Counted from the stretch's first letter, positions 7,821-21,346 are shown. The stretch: 64,000 bases of DNA from Streptomyces venezuelae (GCF_008642275.1 NZ_CP029189.1:1968001-2032000); one strand, 5' to 3'. Numbers and translations: made by a program. Notes: a model not told the origin generated them from the letters alone.

Positions 7821-7992
7821 ACGGAGCCCACGCGGCGGCCGGGAACACCAGCACCGGGCCGGCGCCCGCGAGCTTGGTGTCGCGGACGGGGACGAGGCCG
7901 GGGAGGTCGTCGGAGACCTCGACACACTCGCCGCCCTCCCCGTTGCTGTGCGGAGACTTCCGCCAGGACAGGCCGTTCACGTCTGCGCGCAT
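7792..7992 (-). CDS. DUF397 domain protein
   Basis: A 66-residue acidic protein covering one DUF397 domain. [19 protein letters not shown] and VPVRDTK are the family hallmarks, followed by [13 protein letters not shown]. In Streptomyces these proteins are encoded immediately after a WhiJ/AbaA-type HTH regulator and are thought to antagonise or modulate it. Here the start overlaps the end of that regulator by 16 nt, so the two are co-translated. Confidence 0.9.
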   Translation of the reverse strand: MRADVNGLSWRKSPHSNGEGGECVEVSDDLPGLVPVRDTKLAGAGPVLVFPAAAWAPFIRAVKGRA

Positions 7993-8813
7993 CTCGCATG
8001 CTCCTCCGCCACCGACTCGATCAAGGTCAAGGACACCTCCGGCGACAGCGCGGCAGCCCGGGCAAGATCGTATGACCTCCAGTGACGGCGAACCAATGCC
8101 GGGCAGTCGAGCAACTGCCCGGCGTGCGGGCCCTCCGTATAAGCCGCGTCGGGCGCGTCACTGAACTGCATGATGCGCACATAAGCCCCCAAAGCACCAT
8201 GGGCGCCCGCCGCGAACGGCACCACCTGAACGGTGATCCGATGCGCGCGAACGCAGGAGGAGATATGCCGTAGCTGGGCAGCCATCACAGCGTGCCCGCC
8301 GACTGCCGTACGCAGTACGGCTTCGTGCAGAACGACCCACAACTCCGGGCTATCAGGGTCGTCGAGAATCCGGGCACGCTCCATACGAGCCGCGATCAGG
8401 GAATCGACACGGTCCGCCGGACCGGTGGGACTAGCCGCCCGAATCAGGGCCCGCGCATAGTCCGCCGTCTGGAGCAGCCCGGGAACGAGCGTGGGGCCGT
8501 AGTCGAAGATGGCCGTCGCCAAACGTTCCAGCTCGGCCGCCTCGGCGAAGTACTCGACATGCTTCGACTTGAACGCCTTGGCCAGGCGGGTGAAGTAGTC
8601 CTTGGTGCCGAAGACCTTGTCGATCAGTTCCGCGATCTCCGGCCGGAGCCTGCGCGTGCCGCACTCCATCTGGCCGACGTACGCCCCGCTCGTGAAGATC
8701 CGCTCGCCCAGACCTTCCTGGCTCAGCCCGGCCGCTTCCCGGTGGCGCCGCAGTTCCTCGCGGGCGAACTCCTCCGGTGTCTGCGCCCCGCTCAGATCCT
8801 TCTGCTTGGCCAT
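7977..8813 (-). CDS. Helix-turn-helix regulator with DUF5753 domain (WhiJ type)
   Basis: A 278-residue regulator. An XRE-type helix-turn-helix occupies about residues 18-75 ([40 protein letters not shown]). The rest is DUF5753, recognised by [38 protein letters not shown] and [15 protein letters not shown]. Such proteins are abundant in Streptomyces, where paralogs influence differentiation and antibiotic production; the specific target of this one is unknown. ATG 8813 has a GGGGAG ribosome binding site 7 nt upstream; an in-frame GTG at 8834 is less likely. It is divergent from the intact secreted-protein gene. Confidence 0.9.
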   Translation of the reverse strand: MAKQKDLSGAQTPEEFAREELRRHREAAGLSQEGLGERIFTSGAYVGQMECGTRRLRPEIAELIDKVFGTKDYFTRLAKAFKSKHVEYFAEAAELERLATAIFDYGPTLVPGLLQTADYARALIRAASPTGPADRVDSLIAARMERARILDDPDSPELWVVLHEAVLRTAVGGHAVMAAQLRHISSCVRAHRITVQVVPFAAGAHGALGAYVRIMQFSDAPDAAYTEGPHAGQLLDCPALVRRHWRSYDLARAAALSPEVSLTLIESVAEEHARCAQT

Positions 8814-8939
8814 GAGCCAACTCCCCGCTTCCACAGTGCCCTTGCTCCGCGAGGAGCGTAGTCGCGACCACGTCGGCGAAACGTCGGAACGGATTGATAC
8901 GACTACCCAACGCCACAGGCCGTTGTCAGTACCCCTGGT

Positions 8940-8945
8940 TAGCGT
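8940..8945 (+). promoter_or_regulatory. -10 element of the intact secreted-protein gene
   Basis: TAGCGT, preceded by ACCCCTGGT, is the counterpart of the element at 6695. No convincing -35 is visible. It sits in the divergent region shared with the HTH gene. Confidence 0.35.
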
Positions 8946-8985
8946 GATCGGTGTCAGTCAGAACGGACACACCACGGGGGACCAC

Positions 8986-9417
8986 ATGAAGCAGGCACAC
9001 GGGCGCGGCAAGGCCGCCGCGTTCAGCACACTGGCCGCGGCGCTCGTGCTCACGCTCGCCGCCGGCACGGCACAGGCCTCGCCGGAGGGCGAGATCGTCG
9101 GGTACCCGGGGCCCGACGGGCTGATCTGGGTTCCCGAACAGACCGGTTCCAGCGGCTTCGTCTCGGGCGGGCTCTCGTCCCGGCTGGACACGTTCATCAC
9201 CTTCGGCTGCGCGGGCGGCGGCAGCATAGAGGTGGCCTTCCACCTCGACGAACACCCGGACCGCGACCCGGCCCCGTTCACGGTCGACTGCCCCGGGAGC
9301 GACCCGGCGCGCGTCACCGTCCCCCTCGGCGCCGGCCTCCGGGGCGGCTTCGGGGCCACGGTGACTGCCTCGACCCCGACCACCCGCTGGGGCGCCACGG
9401 TCACCCAGCCCGAGTAG
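8986..9417 (+). CDS. Small secreted protein of unknown function
   Basis: A 143-residue exported protein I cannot assign to a family. A signal peptide covers about residues 1-31 (GKAAAFSTLAAALVLTLAAG, then TAQASP). The mature part of about 110 residues is rich in Gly, Thr and Asp and has exactly two Cys (in ITFGCAGGG and FTVDCPGS), probably one disulfide. It opens with EGEIVGYPGPDGLIWVPEQT and ends TTRWGATVTQPE; beta structure is likely. It is the intact partner of the frameshifted gene at 6747. The ribosome binding site is GGGGGA, and a hairpin follows at 9433-9470. Confidence 0.75.
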   Translation: MKQAHGRGKAAAFSTLAAALVLTLAAGTAQASPEGEIVGYPGPDGLIWVPEQTGSSGFVSGGLSSRLDTFITFGCAGGGSIEVAFHLDEHPDRDPAPFTVDCPGSDPARVTVPLGAGLRGGFGATVTASTPTTRWGATVTQPE

Positions 9418-9432
9418 CCCCGAACACGCCAC

Positions 9433-9470
9433 AGCGCCCGCCACCCCTGGTCGGGGACGTGGCGGGCGCT
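9433..9470 (+). terminator. Hairpin terminator after the secreted-protein gene
   Basis: A 12-bp perfect stem (9433-9444 with 9459-9470) around a 14-nt loop, with no T-tract, as is common in Streptomyces. Its right arm runs into the first 85-bp repeat. Confidence 0.65.
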
Positions 9471-9542
9471 ATGTCGGGTGTTCCGTACGCCGTTGTACGG
9501 GCCGTATGAGGGGTCCCGCCCTTCGCGGGGCGGGGGTGCTGC
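9458..9542 (+). repeat. 85-bp direct repeat, copy 1
   Basis: Matches 9653-9737 at 84 of 85 positions (A at 9471, G at 9666). It contains a small hairpin, CCCGCCC-TTCG-cGGGGCGGG. The spacing between copies is 195 bp. Confidence 0.85.
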
Positions 9543-9652
9543 AGGGCCCCCGGGGCCCGGGCCCGCACCGACGGCCGGAGGCCGGCGCAGCCGGGCGAAG
9601 CCCGGGAGGCCGCCTGCGGCCGAGCGGTGCGAGCACGCCATCCAGAAGGAGT

Positions 9653-9737
9653 CGTGGCGGGCGCTGTGTCGGGTGTTCCGTACGCCGTTGTACGGGCCGT
9701 ATGAGGGGTCCCGCCCTTCGCGGGGCGGGGGTGCTGC
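9653..9737 (+). repeat. 85-bp direct repeat, copy 2
   Basis: The second copy, ending 5 nt before the gltD stop at 9743. Its internal hairpin may act as terminator for gltBD reading from the minus strand. The 110 bp between copies holds GC-rich small inverted repeats and no gene. Confidence 0.85.
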
Positions 9738-9742
9738 GGGTG

Positions 9743-11195
9743 CTACACCGTCAGCGAGCGGTCCGTCGGCTTGACCGGGTACGGGAGGGCGCTGCTGCCG
9801 GTCAGGAAGCGGTCCACGCCGCGGGCGGCCGAGCGGCCTTCCGCGATGGCCCAGACGATGAGCGACTGGCCGCGGCCCGCGTCGCCGGCGACGAAGACGC
9901 CCTCGACGTTGGTCGCGTAGGAGGCGTCGCGGTCGATGTTGCCGCGGGCGTCCATCTCCAGGCCGAACTGCTGGGTGAGGCCGTTCGCCTGGTCGGTGCC
10001 CGTGAAGCCCATCGCCAGGGTGACCAGCTGCGCGGGGAGGACGCGCTCGGTACCCGGCTTCTGGACGAGCTTGCCGTCCTCGAAGGCGACCTCGACCAGG
10101 TGGAGGGCCTGGACGTTGCCGTCCTCGTCGCCCTCGAAGTGGGTGGTGGAGACGGAGTAGACCCGCTCGCCGCCCTCCTCGTGGGCCGAGGTGACCTTGT
10201 AGAGCATCGGGAAGGTCGGCCACGGCTGGTTGGCGTTCCGGTCCTCGCCCGGCTTCGGCATGATCTCCAGCTGCGTGACCGAGGCCGCGCCCTGGCGGTG
10301 GGCGGTGCCCACGCAGTCCGCGCCGGTGTCGCCGCCGCCGATGACGACCACGTGCTTGCCCTCGGCCGTGATGGGGGGCGCCATGAAGTCGCCCTCCTGG
10401 ACCTTGTTGGCGAGCGGCAGGTACTCCATCGCGAAGTGGATGCCGTTCAGCTCGCGGCCGGGGACCGGCAGGTCGCGGGAGACGGTCGCGCCCGCCGCGA
10501 TGACCACCGCGTCGAACCGCTTGCGCAGGTCGGTGGCGGTGATGTCGCGGCCGACCTCGATTCCGGTGCGGAACTTGGTGCCCTCCGCGCGCATCTGCTC
10601 GATGCGGCGGTTGATGTGCACCTTCTCCATCTTGAACTCGGGGATGCCGTAGCGCAGCAGGCCGCCGATGCGGTCCGCGCGCTCGTACACGACCACGGTG
10701 TGGCCGGCCCGGGTCAGCTGCTGGGCGGCGGCGAGACCCGCCGGGCCCGAGCCGATGACGGCGGCGGTCTTGCCGGACAGCCGCTCGGGGGCCTGCGGGG
10801 TGACGTCGCCGTTGTCCCACGCCTTGTCGATGATCGAGACTTCGACGTTCTTGATCGTCACGGCGGGCTGGTTGATGCCGAGGACGCACGCCGACTCGCA
10901 CGGGGCCGGGCACAGCCGCCCGGTGAACTCCGGGAAGTTGTTCGTCGCGTGCAGCCGCTCCGACGCCGCCGCCCAGTCGTCGCGGTAGGCGTAGTCGTTC
11001 CACTCCGGGATCAGGTTCCCGAGCGGGCAGCCGTTGTGGCAGAACGGGATGCCGCAGTCCATGCAGCGGCCGGCCTGCTTGCTGATGATCGGCAGCAGCG
11101 AGCCCGGGACGTAGACCTCGTTCCAGTCCTTCAGCCGATCGGCGACGGGACGGGTACAGGCGGTCTCGCGGGTGGTGGTGAGGAAGCCCTTCGGG

Positions 11196-11203
<8 letters not shown>
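9743..11203 (-). CDS. gltD: Glutamate synthase small subunit
   Basis: A 486-residue NADPH-dependent subunit that passes electrons from NADPH through FAD and iron-sulfur clusters to the large subunit, for glutamine plus 2-oxoglutarate to two glutamates. The N-terminus carries the cysteine pattern [17 protein letters not shown] and [10 protein letters not shown] for 4Fe-4S clusters. FAD binding is at [20 protein letters not shown] (about residues 148-167), NADPH binding at [13 protein letters not shown], and the second FAD motif is [15 protein letters not shown] near the C-terminus. Its start overlaps the gltB stop by 8 nt. Confidence 0.97.
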
Positions 11204-15794
<4,591 letters not shown>

Positions 15795-15854
15795 CGGCTC
15801 TCCCGTCGTCGTCGTGGCATATGTGCATAGCCGAGGGACGACGTTGGCCCTCTG

Positions 15855-15864
15855 CGAAATTTCG
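15855..15864. promoter_or_regulatory. AT-rich palindrome upstream of gltB
   Basis: CGAAATTTCG is a perfect 10-bp palindrome about 60 nt before the gltB start. A TAATCT hexamer (minus strand, near 15870-15875) could be the -10. It is a candidate operator only; I recognise no known regulator site. Confidence 0.3.
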
Positions 15865-16030
15865 TGCAGATTACATGATGACGACAATCCCGAGAAGCGG
15901 ATACGTCATTCCAGCATGCGGACTGCACGAGGCAGAAAGAGGGGACTTTCGCGGCGCTCTACGGAGGTATCGCGCGAGGCGGAGGTCCCGGTGCAGGGCG
16001 GGCATCGTTGCCCGGAGCCCTGGTGTGATT

Positions 16031-16060
16031 CCCGGCGGACTCGGATTCGAAACCGCCGGG
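16031..16060 (-). terminator. Hairpin after the VIT-family gene
   Basis: CCCGGCGG (16031-16038) pairs with CCGCCGGG (16053-16060). It lies between the VIT gene stop and gltB on the same strand, so it probably separates the two transcripts. The remainder of 15795-16110 shows no gene. Confidence 0.5.
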
Positions 16061-16110
16061 TAACGGACTACTTATGTTGCGTACTGCATAGTGTCTCACT
16101 CCGGCGGCGG

Positions 16111-16842
16111 TCAGCCTATGGCTCCGCCGATCCAGGTTCCCAGGACGTACGTCACACCCGCGGCCGCGCCACCCAGGGCCAGCTGGCGTACGCCGCTGTA
16201 CCACCAGGACCGGGCGGTGACCCTGGAGACGACCGCACCGCAGGCGAAGAGCCCGGCCAGCGCGAGCAGCACCGCGGGCCACAGGACGGTGGCACCGAGC
16301 AGGTACGGCAGTACAGGGAGCAGCGCGCCCAGCGCGAAGGAACCGAACGACGAGACCGCGGCGACCATCGGCGAGGGCAGGTCGTCGGGGTCGATCCCGA
16401 GCTCCTCGCGGGCGTGGATCTCCAGCGCCTGCTCCGGATCGCGCGACAGCTGCATGGCGACCTCGCGGGCGAGCTGCGGCTCGACGCCACGGGAGACGTA
16501 GAGCTCGGCGAGCTCCTCCATCTCGTCGATCGGGTGCCCCAGCAACTGCTGCCGCTCCACGTCCAGTTCGGCGAGCACCAGTTCGCGCTGCGAGGCGACG
16601 GAGGTGTATTCGCCGGCCGCCATCGAGAAGGCGCCGGCCGCGAGACCCGCCAGCCCGGTGATGACGACGGTCTGCGGGGCGACGGCGCCGCCGGCCACAC
16701 CGGTCATCAGGGCGAGGTTGGAGACGAGCCCGTCCATGGCACCGAAGACGGCCGGCCGCAGCCATCCTCCGTTGACATCACGGTGGGTGTGGTTGTCACG
16801 GTGGGCGGTGTGCAGTGGTGCTTCGATGTCGATGATGGACAT
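16111..16842 (-). CDS. VIT1/CCC1-family transporter (iron/manganese)
   Basis: A 243-residue membrane protein. The N-terminal hydrophilic stretch with many His (PLHTAHRDNHTHRD) precedes the first helix, LRPAVFGAMDGLVSNLAL, the family signature with the metal-coordinating Asp. AAGAFSMAAGEYTSVASQRE is the second conserved helix. An acidic cytoplasmic region (about 95-150, ELDVERQQLLGHP and EALEIHAREELG) binds metal in relatives. Three further helices end the protein. The role is export or sequestration of Fe2+/Mn2+. ATG 16842 has a GGGGAGA ribosome binding site. It is divergent from the glycohydrolase operon. Confidence 0.88.
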   Translation of the reverse strand: MSIIDIEAPLHTAHRDNHTHRDVNGGWLRPAVFGAMDGLVSNLALMTGVAGGAVAPQTVVITGLAGLAAGAFSMAAGEYTSVASQRELVLAELDVERQQLLGHPIDEMEELAELYVSRGVEPQLAREVAMQLSRDPEQALEIHAREELGIDPDDLPSPMVAAVSSFGSFALGALLPVLPYLLGATVLWPAVLLALAGLFACGAVVSRVTARSWWYSGVRQLALGGAAAGVTYVLGTWIGGAIG

Positions 16843-17092
16843 GCGTGAAATCTCCCCAAATGTGCCAACGGACGCCACGACGCGCCTCACTCCCCCTGGA
16901 CACCTCGAAACTACGCACGATTTCTGTCCCCCGCCAGCAAGGAAGGCCGTACTTACCTGGGCTTTTGCGGGTCGGCGACCGGGTGACGGGGGTGTTCGCG
17001 GGGTGTTTCGCGGCAGGCGACAAACCACATGCCATGGCACAAATCCCCCAAGGGCTCATGATGGGCCCCATCCGATGTGGGAGAGGCGCGCC

Positions 17093-18088
17093 ATGGAGCC
17101 GGTGAAGCTGATTGCATGCAATCCGCAGGTCCTCCTCGAACGGGCCAGGGGCGCTCTTCTCGGACTCGCCGTGGGCGACGCGCTGGGCGCCCCCGCCGAG
17201 AACATGAAGCCGTCGGAGATCCGGGCCAAGTGGGGCCGCATCGAGGGTTTCGTGTCGGAGGACCCGGCGGGCACGGACGACACCGAGTACGCGATCTTCT
17301 CCGGGCTGCTGCTGGCCCGTCACGGCTCGGCGCTCACCGTCTGCCATGTGGAGCGCGCCTGGCACCACTGGATCGCCGACCTCGACGAGGGCCCGTTCCG
17401 GGGCGCCGGGTTCTCGGAGCGCGGCACCCTGGAGAACCTCCGCCGGGGCCTGGCGGCGCCCATCTCCGCCCAGCACCGGCACGCGTGGTCGGACGGGCTG
17501 GCCATGCGGGCCGCGCCGTTCGGCGTCTTCGCCGCGGGCCGGCCCGCGGAAGCGGCCCGGCTCGTCGCCATCGACGGCTCGGTCAGCCACGACGGCGAGG
17601 GCATCTACGGCGGCCAGGCGGTCGCGGCGGGGGTGGCCGCGGCCATGGCCGGCGGCTCGCCCGCGTCGGTGATCTCGGCCGCGCTGTCCGTCATCCCGTC
17701 CGACTCGTGGACGGCCCGCTCCCTGCGCCGGGCGGTCACCGCCGCCCCGCGCGGCGAACGGGCGGTGCGCTCGGCGGTGGTCATCGGCGGCTACCCGTGG
17801 ACCGACCTGGCCCCGGAAGCGGTGGGCCTGGCCTTCGGAGCCTTCGCCGCCTGCCGGGGCGACTTCCCGTCCTCCGTCCTCACCGCCGTGAACATGGGCC
17901 GCGACGCCGACACCACCGCGGCGGTGGCGGGCGCCCTGGCCGGAGCGCTGTCGGGCGCCGCGGCGATCCCGGCCGCCTGGTCCTCGGTCATCGGCCCGGT
18001 CCGCGGCAGCTGCCTCCCCTCGATGCGGGGCTACCACGTCCTGGACGTCGCGGACCTCCTCACCCCGGAATACGAGGCCGCCCGATGA
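17093..18088 (+). CDS. ADP-ribosylglycohydrolase family protein 1
   Basis: A 331-residue all-helical hydrolase of the DraG/ARH family, which use two Mg2+ ions to cleave N- or O-glycosidic bonds of (ADP-)ribose. The N-terminal signature is ARGALLGLAVGDALGAPAE. Metal ligands are intact: TDDTEY (T61-D62-D63) and GRDADTT (D271, D273, T274). It opens a seven-gene run in which each stop overlaps, or lies a few bases from, the next start; here ATGA is shared with gene 2. ATG 17093 has a GGGAGAGG ribosome binding site. The substrate is unknown. Among the four paralogs this is the plainest, without extra domains. Confidence 0.88.
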   Translation: MEPVKLIACNPQVLLERARGALLGLAVGDALGAPAENMKPSEIRAKWGRIEGFVSEDPAGTDDTEYAIFSGLLLARHGSALTVCHVERAWHHWIADLDEGPFRGAGFSERGTLENLRRGLAAPISAQHRHAWSDGLAMRAAPFGVFAAGRPAEAARLVAIDGSVSHDGEGIYGGQAVAAGVAAAMAGGSPASVISAALSVIPSDSWTARSLRRAVTAAPRGERAVRSAVVIGGYPWTDLAPEAVGLAFGAFAACRGDFPSSVLTAVNMGRDADTTAAVAGALAGALSGAAAIPAAWSSVIGPVRGSCLPSMRGYHVLDVADLLTPEYEAAR

Positions 18089-20193
18089 CCCCTTCCCCGG
18101 ACGACCGGACGCCGGCGCCACCCCCGACCGACCCGGCCCCGAGCACGGGCCGGGCCCCGGTGACCCCGTCGGGTCAAGGCCCCGAGCCCCTGCCGACGGC
18201 CCCGGCCCCGGCGGAGCGGGGACCCGTAGCCCTGCCGACGGCCCCGGCGGAGCGGGGGTCCTGGGGCCTGCCGACGGGGGGCCGGGCCGAGCGGAGGTCC
18301 GGGGGCCTGCCACCGGCCGCGGCTTCACCGCGCGCGCTCCCGGTGCTGCCGTCGGCGCCGGCGGAGCGAGGGCCCTCGGGTCCGGCCATGGCCACGGCTC
18401 CGCTCCCGGCCGCCCCGGCGCCCGTAGACCCGCCTCCGGACGGTCGGGACCGGCCCGAGGCACCGGCCCACACGCTGCCCGCGGCGCATCCGGCCATGGG
18501 GCCGGGTCCGGCCCCGGCGGAGCGGCGGTACGGGGGCCTGCCCCCGGGGTCGGCGGCGCCGGATCCGGGGCACGTGGCCCCGGGCAGATTCGCCCCGGCC
18601 TGGACGCCCCCGCGGACGGCACCGGCACCACCCTCCGGTGGGGAGGGAGATGAGGCGGGAAGCGCCTTCACGCCCGTTCCCACGGCGGGATCCCGAATCG
18701 TGCTCCGCACCGGGCAGCACGCCCCGGGCACGCTCGGGACCGGGACCGGAACCATGGCCTCGACCGGAGCCGGCGCCCCCGGGGCGGAGGCCGGAACGGC
18801 GGTCCGGGTCGGGCAGCCCACTGCCGGCACGACCGGTGCCGAGCCGGTTTCCGGGACCGTGGCCGGAGCCGGCACTCCCGGGGCGCGGGCCGGGACCCTG
18901 GTCCAGGTCGGGCAGCATGACGCCGGCACGACCGGTACCGCCCTCGCGCGAGCCCTCGGCACGACCGCGGTCGGGACGGCGTCCGGGGCCGGGATCCGGA
19001 GTCGGGCCAGGGAGCGTCCCGCCGAGCTCCCCGCAGGGGCCACCGCAGGGGGCCCGGCCCGGCCCATCGAGGGGCTGCTCCTCGGGCTCGCCGCAGGCGA
19101 CGCGGCCGGGTGGCCCGCCGCACGCCACCGCGCCAGCCGGATGCCCGAGTGGACCCGCCGTCTGACCCGCGAGCTCGACACCTTCGCCGAGCAGAACGCC
19201 ACGACCACCCTCCCCGTCCCCATCGCCCTCAACCAGCCCCCCGAACCGCTCCGCCTCGGCCCCTCCGACGACGCCGAATGGGCCGCTTTCGCCGCGGAGT
19301 CCGTACTCACCGCCGCCGGTGTCCTGCTCAGCGACCTCAGCAGGTCCCGGCGGATGCGCGCCGCCATCGACCTCGCCTGGAACGCCCTCGCCTCCGAAGT
19401 CGCCGCGGCCGCGGAACGCGCGCCCGAGGTCGAGTCCGCCGTCCTCCCCCTCCGCGCCCGGATCTCCGTACGCGCCGGTCTCGGCAACCTCGCCACCGGC
19501 CTGCGCCCGCCCGCCACCGGCCACGACAACCCGCACTACTTCGACGACGCCGCCTGCGTCCGCGCCTGCGTCCTCGCCGTCGTGCACCCCGGCGACGCAC
19601 GCGCCGCAGCCGACCTCGCCGAGTTCGACGCCCGCTACACCCAGGACGGCGACGGGGTGCACGGCGCCCGCGCCATGGCCGCCGCCATCGCCACCGCCTT
19701 GAGCGCCACCAGTGCCGACGACACCGTCGACACCGTCGACGCCGCCGTGGACGCCGCCCTCGCCCAGCTCCCCGAGGCGACCGAGATCGGCCGCAACGCC
19801 CGGCACGCCGTCCGCCTCGCCCGCACCCACAAGGACGGCGGCGCCTTCGCCATCGTCCCCACCCTCGAACACGAGATCGTCGACCACGTCTACAGCTACG
19901 GGATCGCCGCCGCCGAGACCGTCCCCGTGGCCCTCGCCCTCGCCACCGCCGCCCGCGGCAGGATGACCGAGGCCGTCCCGGCCGCCGCCTGCCTGTCCCG
20001 CGTCGCGGACTCCGCCCCCGCCCTGGCCGGCGCGCTGACCGGCGCGCTCGGCGGCGGCGACTCGGTCCCCGCCGCCTGGCGCGAGGCCTGCCGCACCCTC
20101 TCCGGCTGCGCCCTCCCCCGCCTCGCCGGCACCGATCTCGTGGAACTCGCCGCGCTCCTCGCGGCCACGGAACTCACCTCACCCAAGGGATGA
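18085..20193 (+). CDS. ADP-ribosylglycohydrolase family protein 2, degenerate, with disordered N-terminus
   Basis: 702 residues. About 1-326 are Pro/Ala/Gly/Thr-rich and built of imprecise repeats: APAERG-type units in the first part, then units of about 33 residues around VGQPTAGTTGAEP and VGQHDAGTTGTA. From residue 327 (IEGLLLGLAAGDAAGWPAAR) a glycohydrolase-like domain runs to the end. Its first metal motif is SDDAEW (D395-D396, but Ala in place of Thr), and its second, SRVADS, has Val640 where relatives have the first Asp of GRDADT. It may therefore be a non-catalytic partner. The length is about twice the family norm. It overlaps gene 1 by 4 nt; gene 3 starts 7 nt on. Confidence 0.78.
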   Translation: MTPSPDDRTPAPPPTDPAPSTGRAPVTPSGQGPEPLPTAPAPAERGPVALPTAPAERGSWGLPTGGRAERRSGGLPPAAASPRALPVLPSAPAERGPSGPAMATAPLPAAPAPVDPPPDGRDRPEAPAHTLPAAHPAMGPGPAPAERRYGGLPPGSAAPDPGHVAPGRFAPAWTPPRTAPAPPSGGEGDEAGSAFTPVPTAGSRIVLRTGQHAPGTLGTGTGTMASTGAGAPGAEAGTAVRVGQPTAGTTGAEPVSGTVAGAGTPGARAGTLVQVGQHDAGTTGTALARALGTTAVGTASGAGIRSRARERPAELPAGATAGGPARPIEGLLLGLAAGDAAGWPAARHRASRMPEWTRRLTRELDTFAEQNATTTLPVPIALNQPPEPLRLGPSDDAEWAAFAAESVLTAAGVLLSDLSRSRRMRAAIDLAWNALASEVAAAAERAPEVESAVLPLRARISVRAGLGNLATGLRPPATGHDNPHYFDDAACVRACVLAVVHPGDARAAADLAEFDARYTQDGDGVHGARAMAAAIATALSATSADDTVDTVDAAVDAALAQLPEATEIGRNARHAVRLARTHKDGGAFAIVPTLEHEIVDHVYSYGIAAAETVPVALALATAARGRMTEAVPAAACLSRVADSAPALAGALTGALGGGDSVPAAWREACRTLSGCALPRLAGTDLVELAALLAATELTSPKG

Positions 20194-20200
20194 TTCGGAC

Positions 20201-21346
20201 ATGACGCTCACGTTGGAGGACCGGGCCCGCGGCGCTCTCGTCGGAGCCGCCGTCGGCGACGCGCTCGGCGGCCCGGTGGAGGGCTGGACCCCGGACCAGA
20301 TCGTGGAACGGCACGGAGGCCGCGTGCACGGCATCGTCGGCCCCTGGCACGAGGACTGGCGCACGGCCCGCCCCATCGCCCCGTACCACAAGGGCGACGG
20401 ACACGTCACGGACGACACCCTGATGACGCACGCGCTGGTACGGGTCTACGAGGCCGTACGGAACCACCTCGACGCCTACGCGGTCGCCGAGCACCTGGTC
20501 CCCGACCTGATGACCACGCCCCGCTGGATCCCGGAACTGGAAGCCGAAGCCCTCCCGCTCCAGCGGATCTTCCTCGCCGAGAAGTGGATGGTGACCCGGC
20601 TGCACTACGCGCACGCCGACCCGCGCGAGGCCGGCAGCGGCAACATCGTCAACTGCGGCGCGGCGATGTACATGGCGCCGGTGGGCATCGCCAACGCGGG
20701 CAATCCGGCGGGCGCGTACGCGGAGGCGCTGGACGTCGCCGGGGCGCACCAGTCCTCGTACGGACGCGAGGCGGCGGGCGTGTTCGCGGCGGCCGTGGCG
20801 GCCGCCTGCGTGCCGGGGGCGAGCGCCGCCTCGGTGGTGGACACGGCCCTGTCCCTGGCCAAGGACGGTACGCGCGACGCGATCGCGGCGGTCCGCGAAG
20901 TGGCCGCCGGCCACCGGGACTTCGAGTCGGCGCTGGCCCCGCTGCGGGCGGCGGTGGCCCCGTACGACTCGGTCGGCCCGGACTACCGGGCGCCCTCGCT
21001 GGACGCCCGTCGCCCGTCCCGCCTTCACTCCATCGAGGAACTCCCGGTCGCGCTGGGGATGCTGCTCGTCGCGGACGGACGGTACGAGACCGCGGTGCTC
21101 GGCGCGGTCAACTACGGCCGCGACTGCGACTCCATCGCCACGATGGCGGGGGCGATCGCCGGAGCCCTGGGCGGCGAGGCCGTGGTCCCGGCCGCCTGGG
21201 CCAAGCAGGTCGCCGAGGCCAGCCGCCTCGACCTGCACGCCCCGGCCGAGGCGCTGGCCGCGGTGGCCCGGGAGATCTTCGCCCTCGACCGCTCCCGCCG
21301 CCGGTCCCACGAGTCGGCCTTCACCGCGATCGCGGCCGACCGGTGA
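20201..21346 (+). CDS. ADP-ribosylglycohydrolase family protein 3
   Basis: A 381-residue hydrolase of the same fold. It opens LEDRARGALVGAAVGDALGG. Metal ligands are VTDDT (D71, D72, T73) and GRDCDS (D308, D310, S311), both intact. A long insertion after residue 40 (IVGPWHEDWRTARPIAPYHK) and the segment SGNIVNCGAAMYMAPVGIAN distinguish it from proteins 1, 2 and 4, so the paralogs are old and probably differ in substrate. A hydrophilic Arg-rich tail ends it. A short gap follows gene 2, and GTGA is shared with gene 4. Confidence 0.88.
   Translation: MTLTLEDRARGALVGAAVGDALGGPVEGWTPDQIVERHGGRVHGIVGPWHEDWRTARPIAPYHKGDGHVTDDTLMTHALVRVYEAVRNHLDAYAVAEHLVPDLMTTPRWIPELEAEALPLQRIFLAEKWMVTRLHYAHADPREAGSGNIVNCGAAMYMAPVGIANAGNPAGAYAEALDVAGAHQSSYGREAAGVFAAAVAAACVPGASAASVVDTALSLAKDGTRDAIAAVREVAAGHRDFESALAPLRAAVAPYDSVGPDYRAPSLDARRPSRLHSIEELPVALGMLLVADGRYETAVLGAVNYGRDCDSIATMAGAIAGALGGEAVVPAAWAKQVAEASRLDLHAPAEALAAVAREIFALDRSRRRSHESAFTAIAADR

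Noticed and set aside
9458..9737. A CRISPR-like or insertion-sequence end
   Set aside because: Only two copies, 85 bp long, with no spacers, transposase or terminal inverted repeat.
15795..16030. A riboswitch or glutamine-sensing leader before gltB
   Set aside because: No conserved aptamer core recognised; only a short palindrome and weak hairpins.
17077..18084. N-terminal extension of glycohydrolase 2 back to 17077
   Set aside because: The extension reads through glycohydrolase 1 in another frame; the coupled ATG at 18085 is the sensible start.
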